Below, in pieces: positions 8,301 to 15,045 of a stretch of DNA of 17,506 nt. Position numbers and translations under genes: made by a program. The DNA comes from JANNOG01 sp050329415 (GTDB lineage: Bacteria; Actinomycetota; Actinomycetes; Actinomycetales; JBBAYJ01): assembly GCA_050329415.1 (NCBI GenBank), contig JBHJOS010000164.1, positions 1-17,506 on the forward strand, given 5' to 3'. The notes beneath the pieces are model-generated. The model ran no database searches and was not told the DNA's origin. It worked only from the letters and a program-made list of their open reading frames with translations. The stretch's first letter is position 1; each line of letters opens with the position of its first letter.

Positions 8301-9394
8301 GGCCGGGCCACGGTGAGCACGACGCACTCCGGCTCGACCAGCCGGGGTTCCGGTCCGGCGACGTCGAGCAGCGTGACACCGTCGACCCCGCCGTCGGTCA
8401 TGAGGTGGTCCGAGCCGGCGGTGCTGCCACCGTCAAGAACGACCAGGACGTGCTGACCGTGCGGCGGCGCGGACGCCGTCGAGAACCTCGGCCGAGTGGC
8501 CAGTACGTCCTCCAGCATCGCCTCCAGGCCGGTCACGGTGGGGGCGAGCAGCCGCAGCGGCCCCAGCGCGTCGAGCTTCGTCGGGTGCTGGTTGTGCGGC
8601 AGCCACTTCACCCACTCCCAGTCGGCGCGGTTCTCGGGAGCGGTGCACACGGCGACCAGCAGGTCGTCCGGCGCGTGGAACGTGACGGCCTGGGCCAGCA
8701 GGGCACGCACCAGCGCACGACGACGGTCGGGGTCACCCGCGAGATGGATGCGCCCGAAGGCGCGCAGCGACAGCGCCACGGGTAGGTCGGGAACGACGGA
8801 GTAGGTGGCGACGAACTGGCGCAGCGCGAGGGCGCACAGCGGCTCCAGGTCCTCGACCGGCCTGGTCTCCGGCGGCGTGATCTTCGTCGCGAGCTGCTGC
8901 GGGCCGAGGCCGACCCGGATCACGCCGAAGTCGCGATCACCCGAGCGCCGCTCCCACAGCCGGAAGCTGGCGGCCGTCGACCACAGCCGGTCCGGGGCGG
9001 GGTGGCGGTACGAGACCGACCGCCGTTGCTCCCGAGCCGTCCGTCGCACGGCCCGGCGGTGCTGCGCGAGCTGGCGCATGAACTCCCGGCGGGTGAGGGC
9101 CATCTCGAGCTTGCTCGGCTGCCCACCCTGGCTGAGGACCTGGACCAGGATCATGCCCAGCATCGACACCCCGAACATGCCGCCGACGACGTAGGTCAGC
9201 ACACCCCCGCCACGACCCGCGAACAGGAAGGCCATGGCCGCGGTGCCCGCGATCATCGGCACGATCATGAGCAGCTGGATCCACCGCTGACCCGACGGGG
9301 GCGGGATCTCCGGCGGCGGCTCCAGGATCAGCTCGCCCGTGGGCACCTCGGGTCCTGCGCGTCGGGCCACGCGCCTCACGACGACGGTCGACAT
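5339..9394 (-). CDS. eccC: Type VII secretion ATPase EccC (three FtsK/SpoIIIE domains, 1351 aa)
   Basis: Translation gives a full-length single-chain EccC, the motor of the ESX membrane complex that recognises and drives substrates. The ATG at 9394 has a GGGAGGAG site seven bases upstream; the frame stays open further upstream only as the antisense of eccD/eccB. Two membrane helices lie at about residues 38-59 and 63-88. ATPase domain 1 has Walker A GATGSGKS (496-503) and Walker B VVDE (607-610) with the catalytic Glu. Domain 2 has Walker A GPQSGKST (853-860), but its Walker B ends VVDG (960-963), lacking that Glu. Domain 3 has GDLEVGKT (1138-1145) and LIDDYD (1233-1238). This fits the known pattern in which domain 1 hydrolyses ATP while domains 2 and 3 bind nucleotide and substrate. 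The length is normal for a fused EccC. It is transcribed divergently from eccD-eccB and overlaps the downstream WXG gene. Confidence 0.97.
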   Translation of the reverse strand: MSTVVVRRVARRAGPEVPTGELILEPPPEIPPPSGQRWIQLLMIVPMIAGTAAMAFLFAGRGGGVLTYVVGGMFGVSMLGMILVQVLSQGGQPSKLEMALTRREFMRQLAQHRRAVRRTAREQRRSVSYRHPAPDRLWSTAASFRLWERRSGDRDFGVIRVGLGPQQLATKITPPETRPVEDLEPLCALALRQFVATYSVVPDLPVALSLRAFGRIHLAGDPDRRRALVRALLAQAVTFHAPDDLLVAVCTAPENRADWEWVKWLPHNQHPTKLDALGPLRLLAPTVTGLEAMLEDVLATRPRFSTASAPPHGQHVLVVLDGGSTAGSDHLMTDGGVDGVTLLDVAGPEPRLVEPECVVLTVARPEWSGDSGGPGSGEGPAEVELAVTTSEGREVMGRPDSLGRAAAEALARQLSPLRLSAASRAGGGSLTADLGLAELLGIPDPRSLDTATTWAVRPNRDRLRVPIGVGPEGQPVDLDLKESAQDGMGPHGLLIGATGSGKSELLRTLILGLALTHDPESLNFVLVDFKGGATFAQLERLPHTSAVITNLADELSLVDRMTDAINGELVRRQELLRRAGNFVSQRDYEKARASGAPLDPLPSLMIVVDEFSELLTAKPDFIDMFVQIGRVGRSLGVHLLLASQRLEEGRLRGLETHLSYRIGLRTFSASESRSVLGVPDAYELPRAPGHGYLKTGTEGLVRLKTAYVSGTYRDDSRPQRHEVAREQIAEFTTAYVAAESEDESSDPEQADVPGADDDPLAETLLDVLVGRIEGKGTPAHQVWLPPLDAAPTLDELLPRLQPDRLRGLTATPGARLGSLRAVIGVVDKPLEQRRDPLVVDLASAAGHFLVVGGPQSGKSTMLRSLVCSLALTHTPEEMQVYLLDFGGGSLMSLVGLPHVGSGATRLEADATRRTVGEMSALLAWREQLFAAHGIDGMATYRRAKAEGRFAEDPYGDVCLVVDGWQVLRAQFDDLEPAMTELATTGLSFGIHLLVAAPRTGDLRSNVRDMFGTRVELRLGDPLDSMVNRRVAIGVPENSPGRGVVPDEHHVLGALPRVDGRPSTEDLSVGVADLIRQVVDAWPGRPAPPVRMLPGTVLLDDVPEPPAARRGVVPIGLSGEDLSAAVVDFGSDAHLLLFGDLEVGKTGFLRMLARQIATRNTPADARILLVDYRRSLLGEVPEEYLIGYASSRESLDDAVAQVCEGMRQRLPGEDVTPEQLRHRSWWSGPELYVLIDDYDLVTSGSVNPLLPLQEYLSQGRDIGLHVVVTRRSGGASRAMYESFLRQLVELGSPAIAMSAPKDEGVLVGSVKSSPLPPGRAWLVNRQIGQQLVQLAWSPPAEVDLAVGEASLQ

Positions 9395-9541
9395 CCCCGG
9401 GCTCCTCCCGACTGGGTGTTCCCCCGGTGCTCGGGGGCCGCTCCCGCCGACCGTACGTACGTTGCGGATGCCGACCAGAGAATCCCGCGGCGCACCAGGG
9501 AAATCCGCAGCCGCGCCAGGCCCGCCGGGAGAGTGACCGAC
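9395..9541. promoter_or_regulatory. Divergent control region between eccC and eccD
   Basis: These 147 bp hold the promoters of both arms of the T7SS locus. A perfect 10-bp palindrome CGTACGTACG sits at 9452-9461, and an inverted repeat CCCCCG-n5-CGGGGG at 9421-9437 lies in the presumed eccC leader. Ribosome-binding sites are visible at both ends. I do not see a convincing -35/-10 pair for either direction. The palindrome is a candidate operator on position and symmetry only. Confidence 0.45.
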
Positions 9542-10993
9542 ATGAGCACCCACCTGACCACCCCGAGGGTCACCTCCACCGCGCCGCCGGGAGCTCCGAC
9601 GGACAGCTCCCCCGGACCGGAGCTCGCGCGGGTCACCGTGGTCGCCCCGGACCGCCGGCTCGACATCGCCGTCCCCGAGCGGGCCAGGGTCGCCGAGCTG
9701 CTGCCCGGCCTGTTGGCCCGGGCGGGTGACACCCTCGCCGACGACGGCGAGAAGCACGGCGGCTGGCGGCTGCGCACCGAGACGGGCACCCCCCTGGACG
9801 CCGACCGGAGCCTCGCCGAGCAGGAGATCCGGGACGGTCACCGGCTCTACCTCGTCCCGGGCGCCGACGACTGGCCCGAAGTCGACTATGACGACGTCGT
9901 CGAGGCGATCGCGCAGGGCGCACGGGCCCGCCTGCCCGACTGGACTCCCGGTACGACGAGGACGGCGGCCCTGGCGATGGCCGCCGTGACACTCGCGGCG
10001 GGCCTGCTGCTCACGCTCGCCGCCCCGGTCCCGTACCTCGTGGCCGGTGCTGCCCTGGCGGCGACCGGGACCGTCCTGGGGCTCGGCGGGACGGTGCTCG
10101 CGCGGGCGCTGGGCGACAGCCGCGGCGGGGTGGTGGTGGCGGCCGCGGGGGTTGCTTTCGCCGTCGTCGCCGCGTCGTTCGCGTCGTCCCCCCAGGACAC
10201 CCCGCTGCTCCAGGTCGACGCCGTCGACCTGCTGCTCGCCTCGACGACCCTGCTCATCGGGTCCCTGCTGGCGCACGTGGGAGTAGCCGCTGCCACCCGG
10301 ATCTGGAGCGCCGGCGCCGTGGCCGGCGCCGCCGGGCTGATCATGTCGGTCCTCGGCGTCCTGGCCGTGCCCCGAGCGGGTGCGGCCGCCGTGGTGGTCG
10401 CCGTCCTCACCGGCCTGCTGGCCGTGTTCCCCCTGCTGGCGATGCGCCTCGGGCGGATACCGGTGCCGGCCCTGCCCGAGACCCCCGACGAGCTCCTGGC
10501 CGACCGACCCCGACCCGACCCAGCCATGGTCCGCTCGGCCGTGTTCCGGGCCGACGAGCTCCTGACGGGCTTCCTGGCCGGCACCGCCGTGGCCACCGCC
10601 GCCTGCCTCGTGGTGCTCTTCCAGCGCGGTGGGGTGATCGCCCCGGTCCTGGCAATCGTGGTGGCCTCGACGTTCGCGCTGCGCTCCGGGCTGTTCCCGA
10701 CGGTGCGCCACAAGGTGCCGCTGCTCGCGGTCGGCGGTGTCGGCGGGCTGGCCCTGTTGGCGGCGCTGCCGGCCTGGACGGCCGGCGCACCCGGGGTCGC
10801 CCTGGCGCTGGGCGTGGTGCTGCTCGTCGTGGTGGCAGCTCTGAGGGTCGCGGCCCGCGCCGGCCGAAGCCGGCCGTCGCCCTACTTCGCCCGCGCGGCC
10901 GAGCTCGTCGAGATGCTCCTCGTCGTCTCCGTGCTGCCGCTCGCCGGCAGCGTCGTCGGCGCGTACGCCTTCGCGCGCGGCCTGGCCGGGTGA
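9542..10993 (+). CDS. eccD: Type VII secretion integral membrane channel protein EccD (483 aa)
   Basis: EccD is the multi-spanning membrane subunit of the ESX core complex. The ATG at 9542 is preceded by GGGAGAG eight bases upstream; the frame is open earlier only as the antisense of eccC. Residues 1-27 are a Pro/Ser/Thr-rich tail. Residues about 28-107 form the ubiquitin-like (YukD-type) cytosolic domain, ending RDGHRLYLVPGADDWPEVDYDD. From about residue 140 onward the protein is a succession of hydrophobic Ala/Val/Leu segments, compatible with the eleven transmembrane helices of the family, with a cytosolic loop near LPETPDELLADRPRPD. Length and domain order are normal for EccD. eccB starts six bases after its stop, so the two form an operon. 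Confidence 0.95.
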   Translation: MSTHLTTPRVTSTAPPGAPTDSSPGPELARVTVVAPDRRLDIAVPERARVAELLPGLLARAGDTLADDGEKHGGWRLRTETGTPLDADRSLAEQEIRDGHRLYLVPGADDWPEVDYDDVVEAIAQGARARLPDWTPGTTRTAALAMAAVTLAAGLLLTLAAPVPYLVAGAALAATGTVLGLGGTVLARALGDSRGGVVVAAAGVAFAVVAASFASSPQDTPLLQVDAVDLLLASTTLLIGSLLAHVGVAAATRIWSAGAVAGAAGLIMSVLGVLAVPRAGAAAVVVAVLTGLLAVFPLLAMRLGRIPVPALPETPDELLADRPRPDPAMVRSAVFRADELLTGFLAGTAVATAACLVVLFQRGGVIAPVLAIVVASTFALRSGLFPTVRHKVPLLAVGGVGGLALLAALPAWTAGAPGVALALGVVLLVVVAALRVAARAGRSRPSPYFARAAELVEMLLVVSVLPLAGSVVGAYAFARGLAG

Positions 10994-10999
10994 GCCTCG

Positions 11000-12415
11000 A
11001 TGGCCCCGCCGAATCGGCGCGACCGCCTGCAGGCGTACCAGTTCCTGCTCCAGCGCATGGTGTCGGCCTTCGTCACCAGGGACACCGACCCGATCCGCTC
11101 TCCCTTCCGCCGCGGTGGCATCACAATGTTCGTCGGCGTCATGATCATGATCGTCGTGATGGCGGGCGCCGGGGTGTACGGGCTGCTGCGGCCCGGGGGC
11201 AGCACGTCGTGGCGGCAGGACGGCGCCCTGATCGTCGATCGTGGGACTGGGGCGGTCTTCGTGTACCGCGACGCCACGCTGCACCCGATGGCCAACTTCG
11301 CCTCCGCCCGCCTGCTGGCGAGCACCGGCAGCCCGGTCCGGACGGTTGCGGCTGCCTCCCTCACCGGGACACCGCGCGGCCGGACGCTCGGCATCCCCGG
11401 GGCACCCGACACCCTTCCGGCATCGCGTGACATGCTCCGTGGTCCCTGGACTCTGTGCTCGGAGCCGACGACCGAGGGCGACACCGTCTCGGGCGCCCGG
11501 ACGGTGCTGATGGTCGGGACGGGACCGGGGACCGGCACCGACCCGGCCGAGCGGGGACTGCTCACCACTGGCGCGGAGACGGGTGCGATGTCCCTGGTGT
11601 GGCAGGGGCGTCGGCACGCGCTGGGGCCGGGAGTCCTGGAGGCACTGGCCCTCACGCAGCGCCCGCGGCACGTGGTCGACGAGGCATGGCTGGAGGCGTT
11701 GCCCCGGGGGGAGGACATCGTGACTCCCGCGGTCGACGACCTCGGCGACCCCTCGGAGGCGGTCCCGGGCACGGCGGTCGGTCAGGTGCTGCGGGTGCGC
11801 AGCGAGGCCTCCACCGAGGAGTTCTACCTCGTGCTCGGTGATCGCCTGCGACCGGTGACGCCGTTGCTCGCGGCCGTCCTCGTCGGGTCGCCGTCGACGC
11901 GGGAGGCGTACCCGGACGGCAGGCCCGACTACGTCGACGTCGGCCCGGGGGAGGTGGCCGACGTCCCCCGGGAGACGGTGGACGAGCGCCCGGACGACCT
12001 GGCCGCTCCCGTCCGACTGCCCGCGCTCGTGGAAGCGGACGAGGCCGCCGCGTCCTGCGCCGTCTTCGCCGGTCCCGGCGACCCACCGGCGCTGCTCACG
12101 GGAGTTGCCGAGGTGCCGACCGGCCGGCCGGTCGAGGCGACCGGGGACGACACCGCCCGCCTGGTGGACGAGGTCGTGGTCCCCCCCGGTCAGGCGGTGC
12201 TCGTCGAGGCACCGACCGCTCCCGGGGTCGACGCGGGGGCGCTGTCCCTGGTCACCGACAGCGGCCTGAGGTACGGCATCCCCGGGGTCGAGGCGGTCCA
12301 GCTGCTCGGCTACGGGCAGGGCGAGCTCGTGACGATGCCCTCGGCCCTGGTCGACCGAATCCCGGCGGGTCCGTCCCTCGACCCCGAGCGGGCTGCGGAA
12401 CCGGCCCGTTTCTGA
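11000..12415 (+). CDS. eccB: Type VII secretion protein EccB (471 aa)
   Basis: EccB is the largely periplasmic ESX core subunit with one membrane helix. The ATG at 11000 lies six bases after the eccD stop, with only a weak ribosome-binding site, so coupling to eccD is likely. The N-terminus has the family signature RRDRLQAYQFLLQRMVSAFV (residues 6-25), then one transmembrane helix at about 43-63. The periplasmic domain carries the conserved IPGAPDTLP segment (132-140) and W-T-L-C (150-153), plus a second cysteine near residue 353, consistent with the conserved disulfide of EccB. Its length is slightly short of the roughly 480-510 residues common in mycobacteria. No truncation or frameshift is visible. 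Confidence 0.95.
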   Translation: MAPPNRRDRLQAYQFLLQRMVSAFVTRDTDPIRSPFRRGGITMFVGVMIMIVVMAGAGVYGLLRPGGSTSWRQDGALIVDRGTGAVFVYRDATLHPMANFASARLLASTGSPVRTVAAASLTGTPRGRTLGIPGAPDTLPASRDMLRGPWTLCSEPTTEGDTVSGARTVLMVGTGPGTGTDPAERGLLTTGAETGAMSLVWQGRRHALGPGVLEALALTQRPRHVVDEAWLEALPRGEDIVTPAVDDLGDPSEAVPGTAVGQVLRVRSEASTEEFYLVLGDRLRPVTPLLAAVLVGSPSTREAYPDGRPDYVDVGPGEVADVPRETVDERPDDLAAPVRLPALVEADEAAASCAVFAGPGDPPALLTGVAEVPTGRPVEATGDDTARLVDEVVVPPGQAVLVEAPTAPGVDAGALSLVTDSGLRYGIPGVEAVQLLGYGQGELVTMPSALVDRIPAGPSLDPERAAEPARF

Positions 12416-12570
12416 GACCATTCGAAAGGTCCAGGGAATCCCTTGGCACAGGCCCCTTCAGACGCCAGCCTCCGCCTTCTAGCGTAGTTCCCGAGGCCAC
12501 ACAGACGTGTGACCGAAACCGAATGTCCCGGTGCTGGTCACCGGGGCCGGGAAACGAGGGAGGACCAGTC
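12416..12570 (+). promoter_or_regulatory. Intergenic region with candidate promoter for the Esx-like pair
   Basis: A TTCAGA (-35-like, 12457-12462) is separated by 17 bp from TAGCGT (-10-like, TAnnnT, 12480-12485), a plausible housekeeping-type actinobacterial promoter. An imperfect palindrome CCAGGGAATCCCTTGG at 12431-12446 lies just upstream and could be an operator. The Esx-like gene's ribosome-binding site GGGAGGA follows at about 12558-12564. This region would give the Esx pair expression separate from eccD-eccB. Confidence 0.4.
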
Positions 12571-12927
12571 ATGGCAGCAGGCGACATCGCCTTCACCCAG
12601 GCCGGTTTCGACAAGCGGATCCAGCAGGGAACCGACGTGGCGATCGCGCTCGACGGCATCAGCCGCGCGCTCGACGGCACCGGTGCCAATGTCAAGAGCG
12701 CGATCCTCGGCTCGTGGGGAACCGCTCAGACGACCGCCCTGATGGAGATCAACTCGGCCGTCGCCCGGATGCGCGAGGTCGTCGACGCGCGCAACCAGTT
12801 CCTCGGCGTGTACGCGAGCGAGACCTGGGCGAACGACTCCGAGGTGGCGCAGGTCACCACGAAGGAGGGCGTCGCGACGTCCGGCCCGATCACCCAGGGC
12901 CTCGCCGGCGCCGGCACCGGCCGCTGA
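12571..12927 (+). CDS. Esx-like WXG100-family small protein (118 aa), W-G variant
   Basis: I chose the ATG at 12571 because GGGAGGA lies just upstream; an earlier in-frame ATG at 12523 lacks a good site. The protein starts MAAGDIAFTQAGFDKRIQQG and is about the size of ESAT-6/CFP-10 proteins. Two helices flank a turn around GSWGTAQT. The tryptophan (W49) is followed directly by glycine, so the motif is W-G rather than W-x-G. The C-terminal helix ends near VYASETWANDSEVAQV. Tyr81 is followed at +4 by Thr, so no canonical Y-x-x-x-[DE] export motif is present. The next gene is another small helical protein, making this the likely Esx heterodimer pair of the locus. Position directly after eccB and the paired organisation support the assignment more than the motif does. 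Confidence 0.82.
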   Translation: MAAGDIAFTQAGFDKRIQQGTDVAIALDGISRALDGTGANVKSAILGSWGTAQTTALMEINSAVARMREVVDARNQFLGVYASETWANDSEVAQVTTKEGVATSGPITQGLAGAGTGR

Positions 12928-12997
12928 GCCACCATCAATCCTGCGTCCGGGCAATGCGTCCGGGCGTGCACACGAAGATACAAGAGAGGACAGTCAG

Positions 12998-13303
12998 ATG
13001 GCAGGTGGAACCGACGGCGGGCAGTTCATGGCCCGCAGCGCCGGCATTCAGTCGCACATCGAGGCACTGAAGGTCGAGAAGGGCAAGCTCGTCACCGAGC
13101 AGGGCGACATGGTCACTGCCGACAAGCAGCTGATCACCCAGTGGGAGTCCGACACCCAGCGGGAGTTCCAGGTCCTGCAGGACAAGTTCAGCCAGGCCTT
13201 CACGGACTTCAACACGGCCTTCGAGAAGTTCATCGCCACCACCGGCACGAACCACGAGCAGGTGAAGGCCACCGAGGGCAAGCTGGCCGCCAGCGTCAGC
13301 TGA
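12998..13303 (+). CDS. Esx-like WXG100-family small protein (101 aa), W-x-S variant
   Basis: The ATG at 12998 is preceded by GAGAGGA eight bases upstream. The protein starts MAGGTDGGQFMARSAGIQSH and is almost wholly helical, as expected of an Esx partner. At the turn it has W49-E50-S51, so Ser takes the place of the glycine of W-x-G. It contains no tyrosine and therefore no Y-x-x-x-[DE] motif. It lies 70 bp after the first Esx-like gene and both carry the tryptophan at residue 49, which supports a paired heterodimer. A hairpin follows the stop. The alternative, a non-secreted helical protein, cannot be excluded from sequence alone. Confidence 0.8.
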   Translation: MAGGTDGGQFMARSAGIQSHIEALKVEKGKLVTEQGDMVTADKQLITQWESDTQREFQVLQDKFSQAFTDFNTAFEKFIATTGTNHEQVKATEGKLAASVS

Positions 13304-13331
13304 CGGGCCGGGTTCACACCCGAGCAACATC

Positions 13332-13375
13332 GAGGGCCTCGGCCACGAGCAACCAGCCTCGTGGCCGAGGCCCTC
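13332..13375. terminator. Bidirectional hairpin terminator between Esx pair and mycosin
   Basis: Arms 13332-13349 and 13358-13375 are perfectly complementary over 18 bp with an 8-base loop. There is no T-tract, which is common in GC-rich actinobacteria. The hairpin sits between the convergent ends of the Esx pair (13303) and the mycosin gene (13450), so it could stop transcription from both sides. Confidence 0.8.
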
Positions 13376-13449
13376 TGGCGTGCCCAGCTGGTCCTGACAT
13401 GCGCAGCTCAGGGTCTGTGTGTCCCGGAAGGACCCGGCGTCCTGCGGCA

Positions 13450-14790
13450 TCAGCCGCTCGTGTCGAACAGCGCCCGCGGCACGCCCTCGGCCTGTGGCGG
13501 AGCCGGGGCCGGACGCCTCACGCCGGCGCGCCAGCCCCGCCGACGCCCGACGGCGATCACCCAGGCGACGGCCCACACGAACACCGCAGCGGCGGCACCG
13601 ACGGCAGCCACGAGCCCGGCGCCCGAGCGGCGCTCGTCCGCCGCCGCTCGGGCCGCGATCACCTCGGGGTCGGGGTCCCGCAGCGGAGAGCCGGTACTCA
13701 CCTGGGCTGCGGCGACGATCGGCGCGGTCTCGGTCACGGCGCGTGCGGCATCGACAAGTCCGGACCCCACGGCGGCGGGATCCTCGTCACCGACGGGCCC
13801 CGCCGTCGCCCGCACCCGCGCCGCGACGTCCTCGGGTCCCAGATCGGGCTCACGCCCAAGGACCAGGGCCGCGACCGCCGCGGTGAGGGCCGCGGCGGCC
13901 GCGGTGCCCTCGGCCACCGCGTGCCCCTGCCCGCGCGCGGCCGTGGCGATGTTCTCCCCCGGTGCGACGATGTCGACCGACTCGCCGGACTCCGTGCCGG
14001 GCACGAGGGTGAGGTCCTGGGCCATCGCCGAGACACCGAGGACGCCCTCGTACCCGGCCGGGTAGGCCGTGCCGGAGAACTCACCGGCCGCGTCCCGGAC
14101 CGGGGCGACGACGAAGACCCCCTCGTCGATCGCCTCCTGGACCGCCGCTCGGAGCGCCTCGTCGTCCTCGGCCAGGTAGCCGCCCACCAGGATGACGTCG
14201 GCGCCCTCGGACACCGCGTACCGGAGTCCTGCGGCAACGGTGCCGGGCGTACCCGACAGGGGGTCATCGTCGGCCGCGATCCACGTCGACTCGGCCACGA
14301 CGACCGGGAGGATCGTCGAGTCGGGCGCGATGCCGCGGAACCCCACGCCGTCGACCGGCTGGGCGCTCACCAGGCTGGCCAGACTCGTCCCGAGACCCAC
14401 GCAGTCCACGTCGCCAGACGTGTCGGCCTCCGCGCCGGGCAGGAAGCTCCGCCCGCGCGCCACCTGCCCGTCGAGCTGCTGCTGCTGGCCGTCGACACCC
14501 GACGAGAGCACCGCGACAGTCACTCCCTCGCCGCGGGACTGTGCCCATGCCGTCCGCAGGTCCCACAGCGACTGGTGCCAGGGGACCGGCGTGAACACTT
14601 CTCCGGGCGTGATGCAGTCGTCCCGCCCGGGAGGGTTCGCGGGGGTCACCGCCGCACCGGCCGGGAGAGGACACAGGGGAACGGCCACGGAGAGCGCCGC
14701 GACGAACCCCGCAGCGCGAGGCGCTCGGCGATCGCGTCCAGGGGCGGACCCGTTCGGGGCAGCGCGCCCTGGAAGGTCTGTCACTGACAT
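13450..14790 (-). CDS. mycP: Mycosin-like subtilisin-fold protein, predicted catalytically inactive (446 aa)
   Basis: Start ATG 14790 has AGGAGG seven bases upstream; the longer open frame beyond is antisense. Residues about 21-48 form a signal peptide with an AGA-type cleavage region, the middle is a subtilisin (S8) fold, and residues about 391-415 are a C-terminal transmembrane anchor with an Arg-rich cytosolic tail. Mycosins show this layout and belong to the ESX membrane complex. Landmarks aligned by eye: VAVLSSGVD (92-100) matches the VAVxDTGV motif, with the Asp replaced by Ser96. DCVGLGTSLAS (129-139) matches DGHGTxVA, with the His replaced by Leu133. EGTAAAA (294-300) matches GTSxAAP, with the Ser replaced by Ala297. 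The oxyanion Asn region reads VVAPVRD (227-233) without Asn. Cysteines 59 and 130 fit a conserved disulfide. The intact length argues for a maintained structural role, not decay. The gene symbol denotes family only. Confidence 0.88.
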   Translation of the reverse strand: MSVTDLPGRAAPNGSAPGRDRRAPRAAGFVAALSVAVPLCPLPAGAAVTPANPPGRDDCITPGEVFTPVPWHQSLWDLRTAWAQSRGEGVTVAVLSSGVDGQQQQLDGQVARGRSFLPGAEADTSGDVDCVGLGTSLASLVSAQPVDGVGFRGIAPDSTILPVVVAESTWIAADDDPLSGTPGTVAAGLRYAVSEGADVILVGGYLAEDDEALRAAVQEAIDEGVFVVAPVRDAAGEFSGTAYPAGYEGVLGVSAMAQDLTLVPGTESGESVDIVAPGENIATAARGQGHAVAEGTAAAAALTAAVAALVLGREPDLGPEDVAARVRATAGPVGDEDPAAVGSGLVDAARAVTETAPIVAAAQVSTGSPLRDPDPEVIAARAAADERRSGAGLVAAVGAAAAVFVWAVAWVIAVGRRRGWRAGVRRPAPAPPQAEGVPRALFDTSG

Positions 14791-15045
14791 GTGGGGGCCT
14801 CCTGTCGCGTGGCGCGGTCCCTCGGAGTCTCCTGTCCGGACCGCTGGGGGATGGCTGCACCTAGGGGTTCGCTCGGTCGGGGCGGACGGCGAGTGGGCAG
14901 CGGCCCCACGATCGGTGCGACCGACCCGGTGCCGTGGATGCGCAGGAGGTGATCCGTTCCATGGGCGAGCACGTGGGCGCTGAGCTGAGAGTCGAGTCAC
15001 AGGAGAGGCCGACCCGCACCGGACAGAGCGCAAGGAGGACGACAC
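14791..15045. promoter_or_regulatory. Divergent intergenic region between mycosin and YbaB-like genes
   Basis: These 255 bp hold no gene I can support. They should contain the promoters for both directions. I see the two ribosome-binding sites (AGGAGG for the mycosin, AAGGAGGA for the YbaB-like gene) and a short inverted repeat TCGGT-GCG-ACCGA at 14912-14924, but no convincing -35/-10 pair. Confidence 0.4.

Noticed and set aside
5996..8785. 929-codon plus-strand frame
   Set aside because: It lies antisense to eccC, whose domains and motifs are unambiguous; long shadow frames are expected at this GC content.
9395..12421. Upstream extension of the eccC frame to 12421
   Set aside because: The extension is antisense to eccD and eccB and has no EccC-like content. 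The ATG at 9394 has a good ribosome-binding site and begins the normal EccC N-terminus.
12443..12485. TTGGCA at 12443 as the -35 of the Esx promoter
   Set aside because: The distance to TAGCGT is 31 bp, too long; TTCAGA with a 17-bp spacer fits better.
13450..14790. Mycosin called as a pseudogene
   Set aside because: There is no frameshift, internal stop or truncation, and the signal peptide and anchor are intact. Loss of the triad alone fits a pseudoprotease better than decay.
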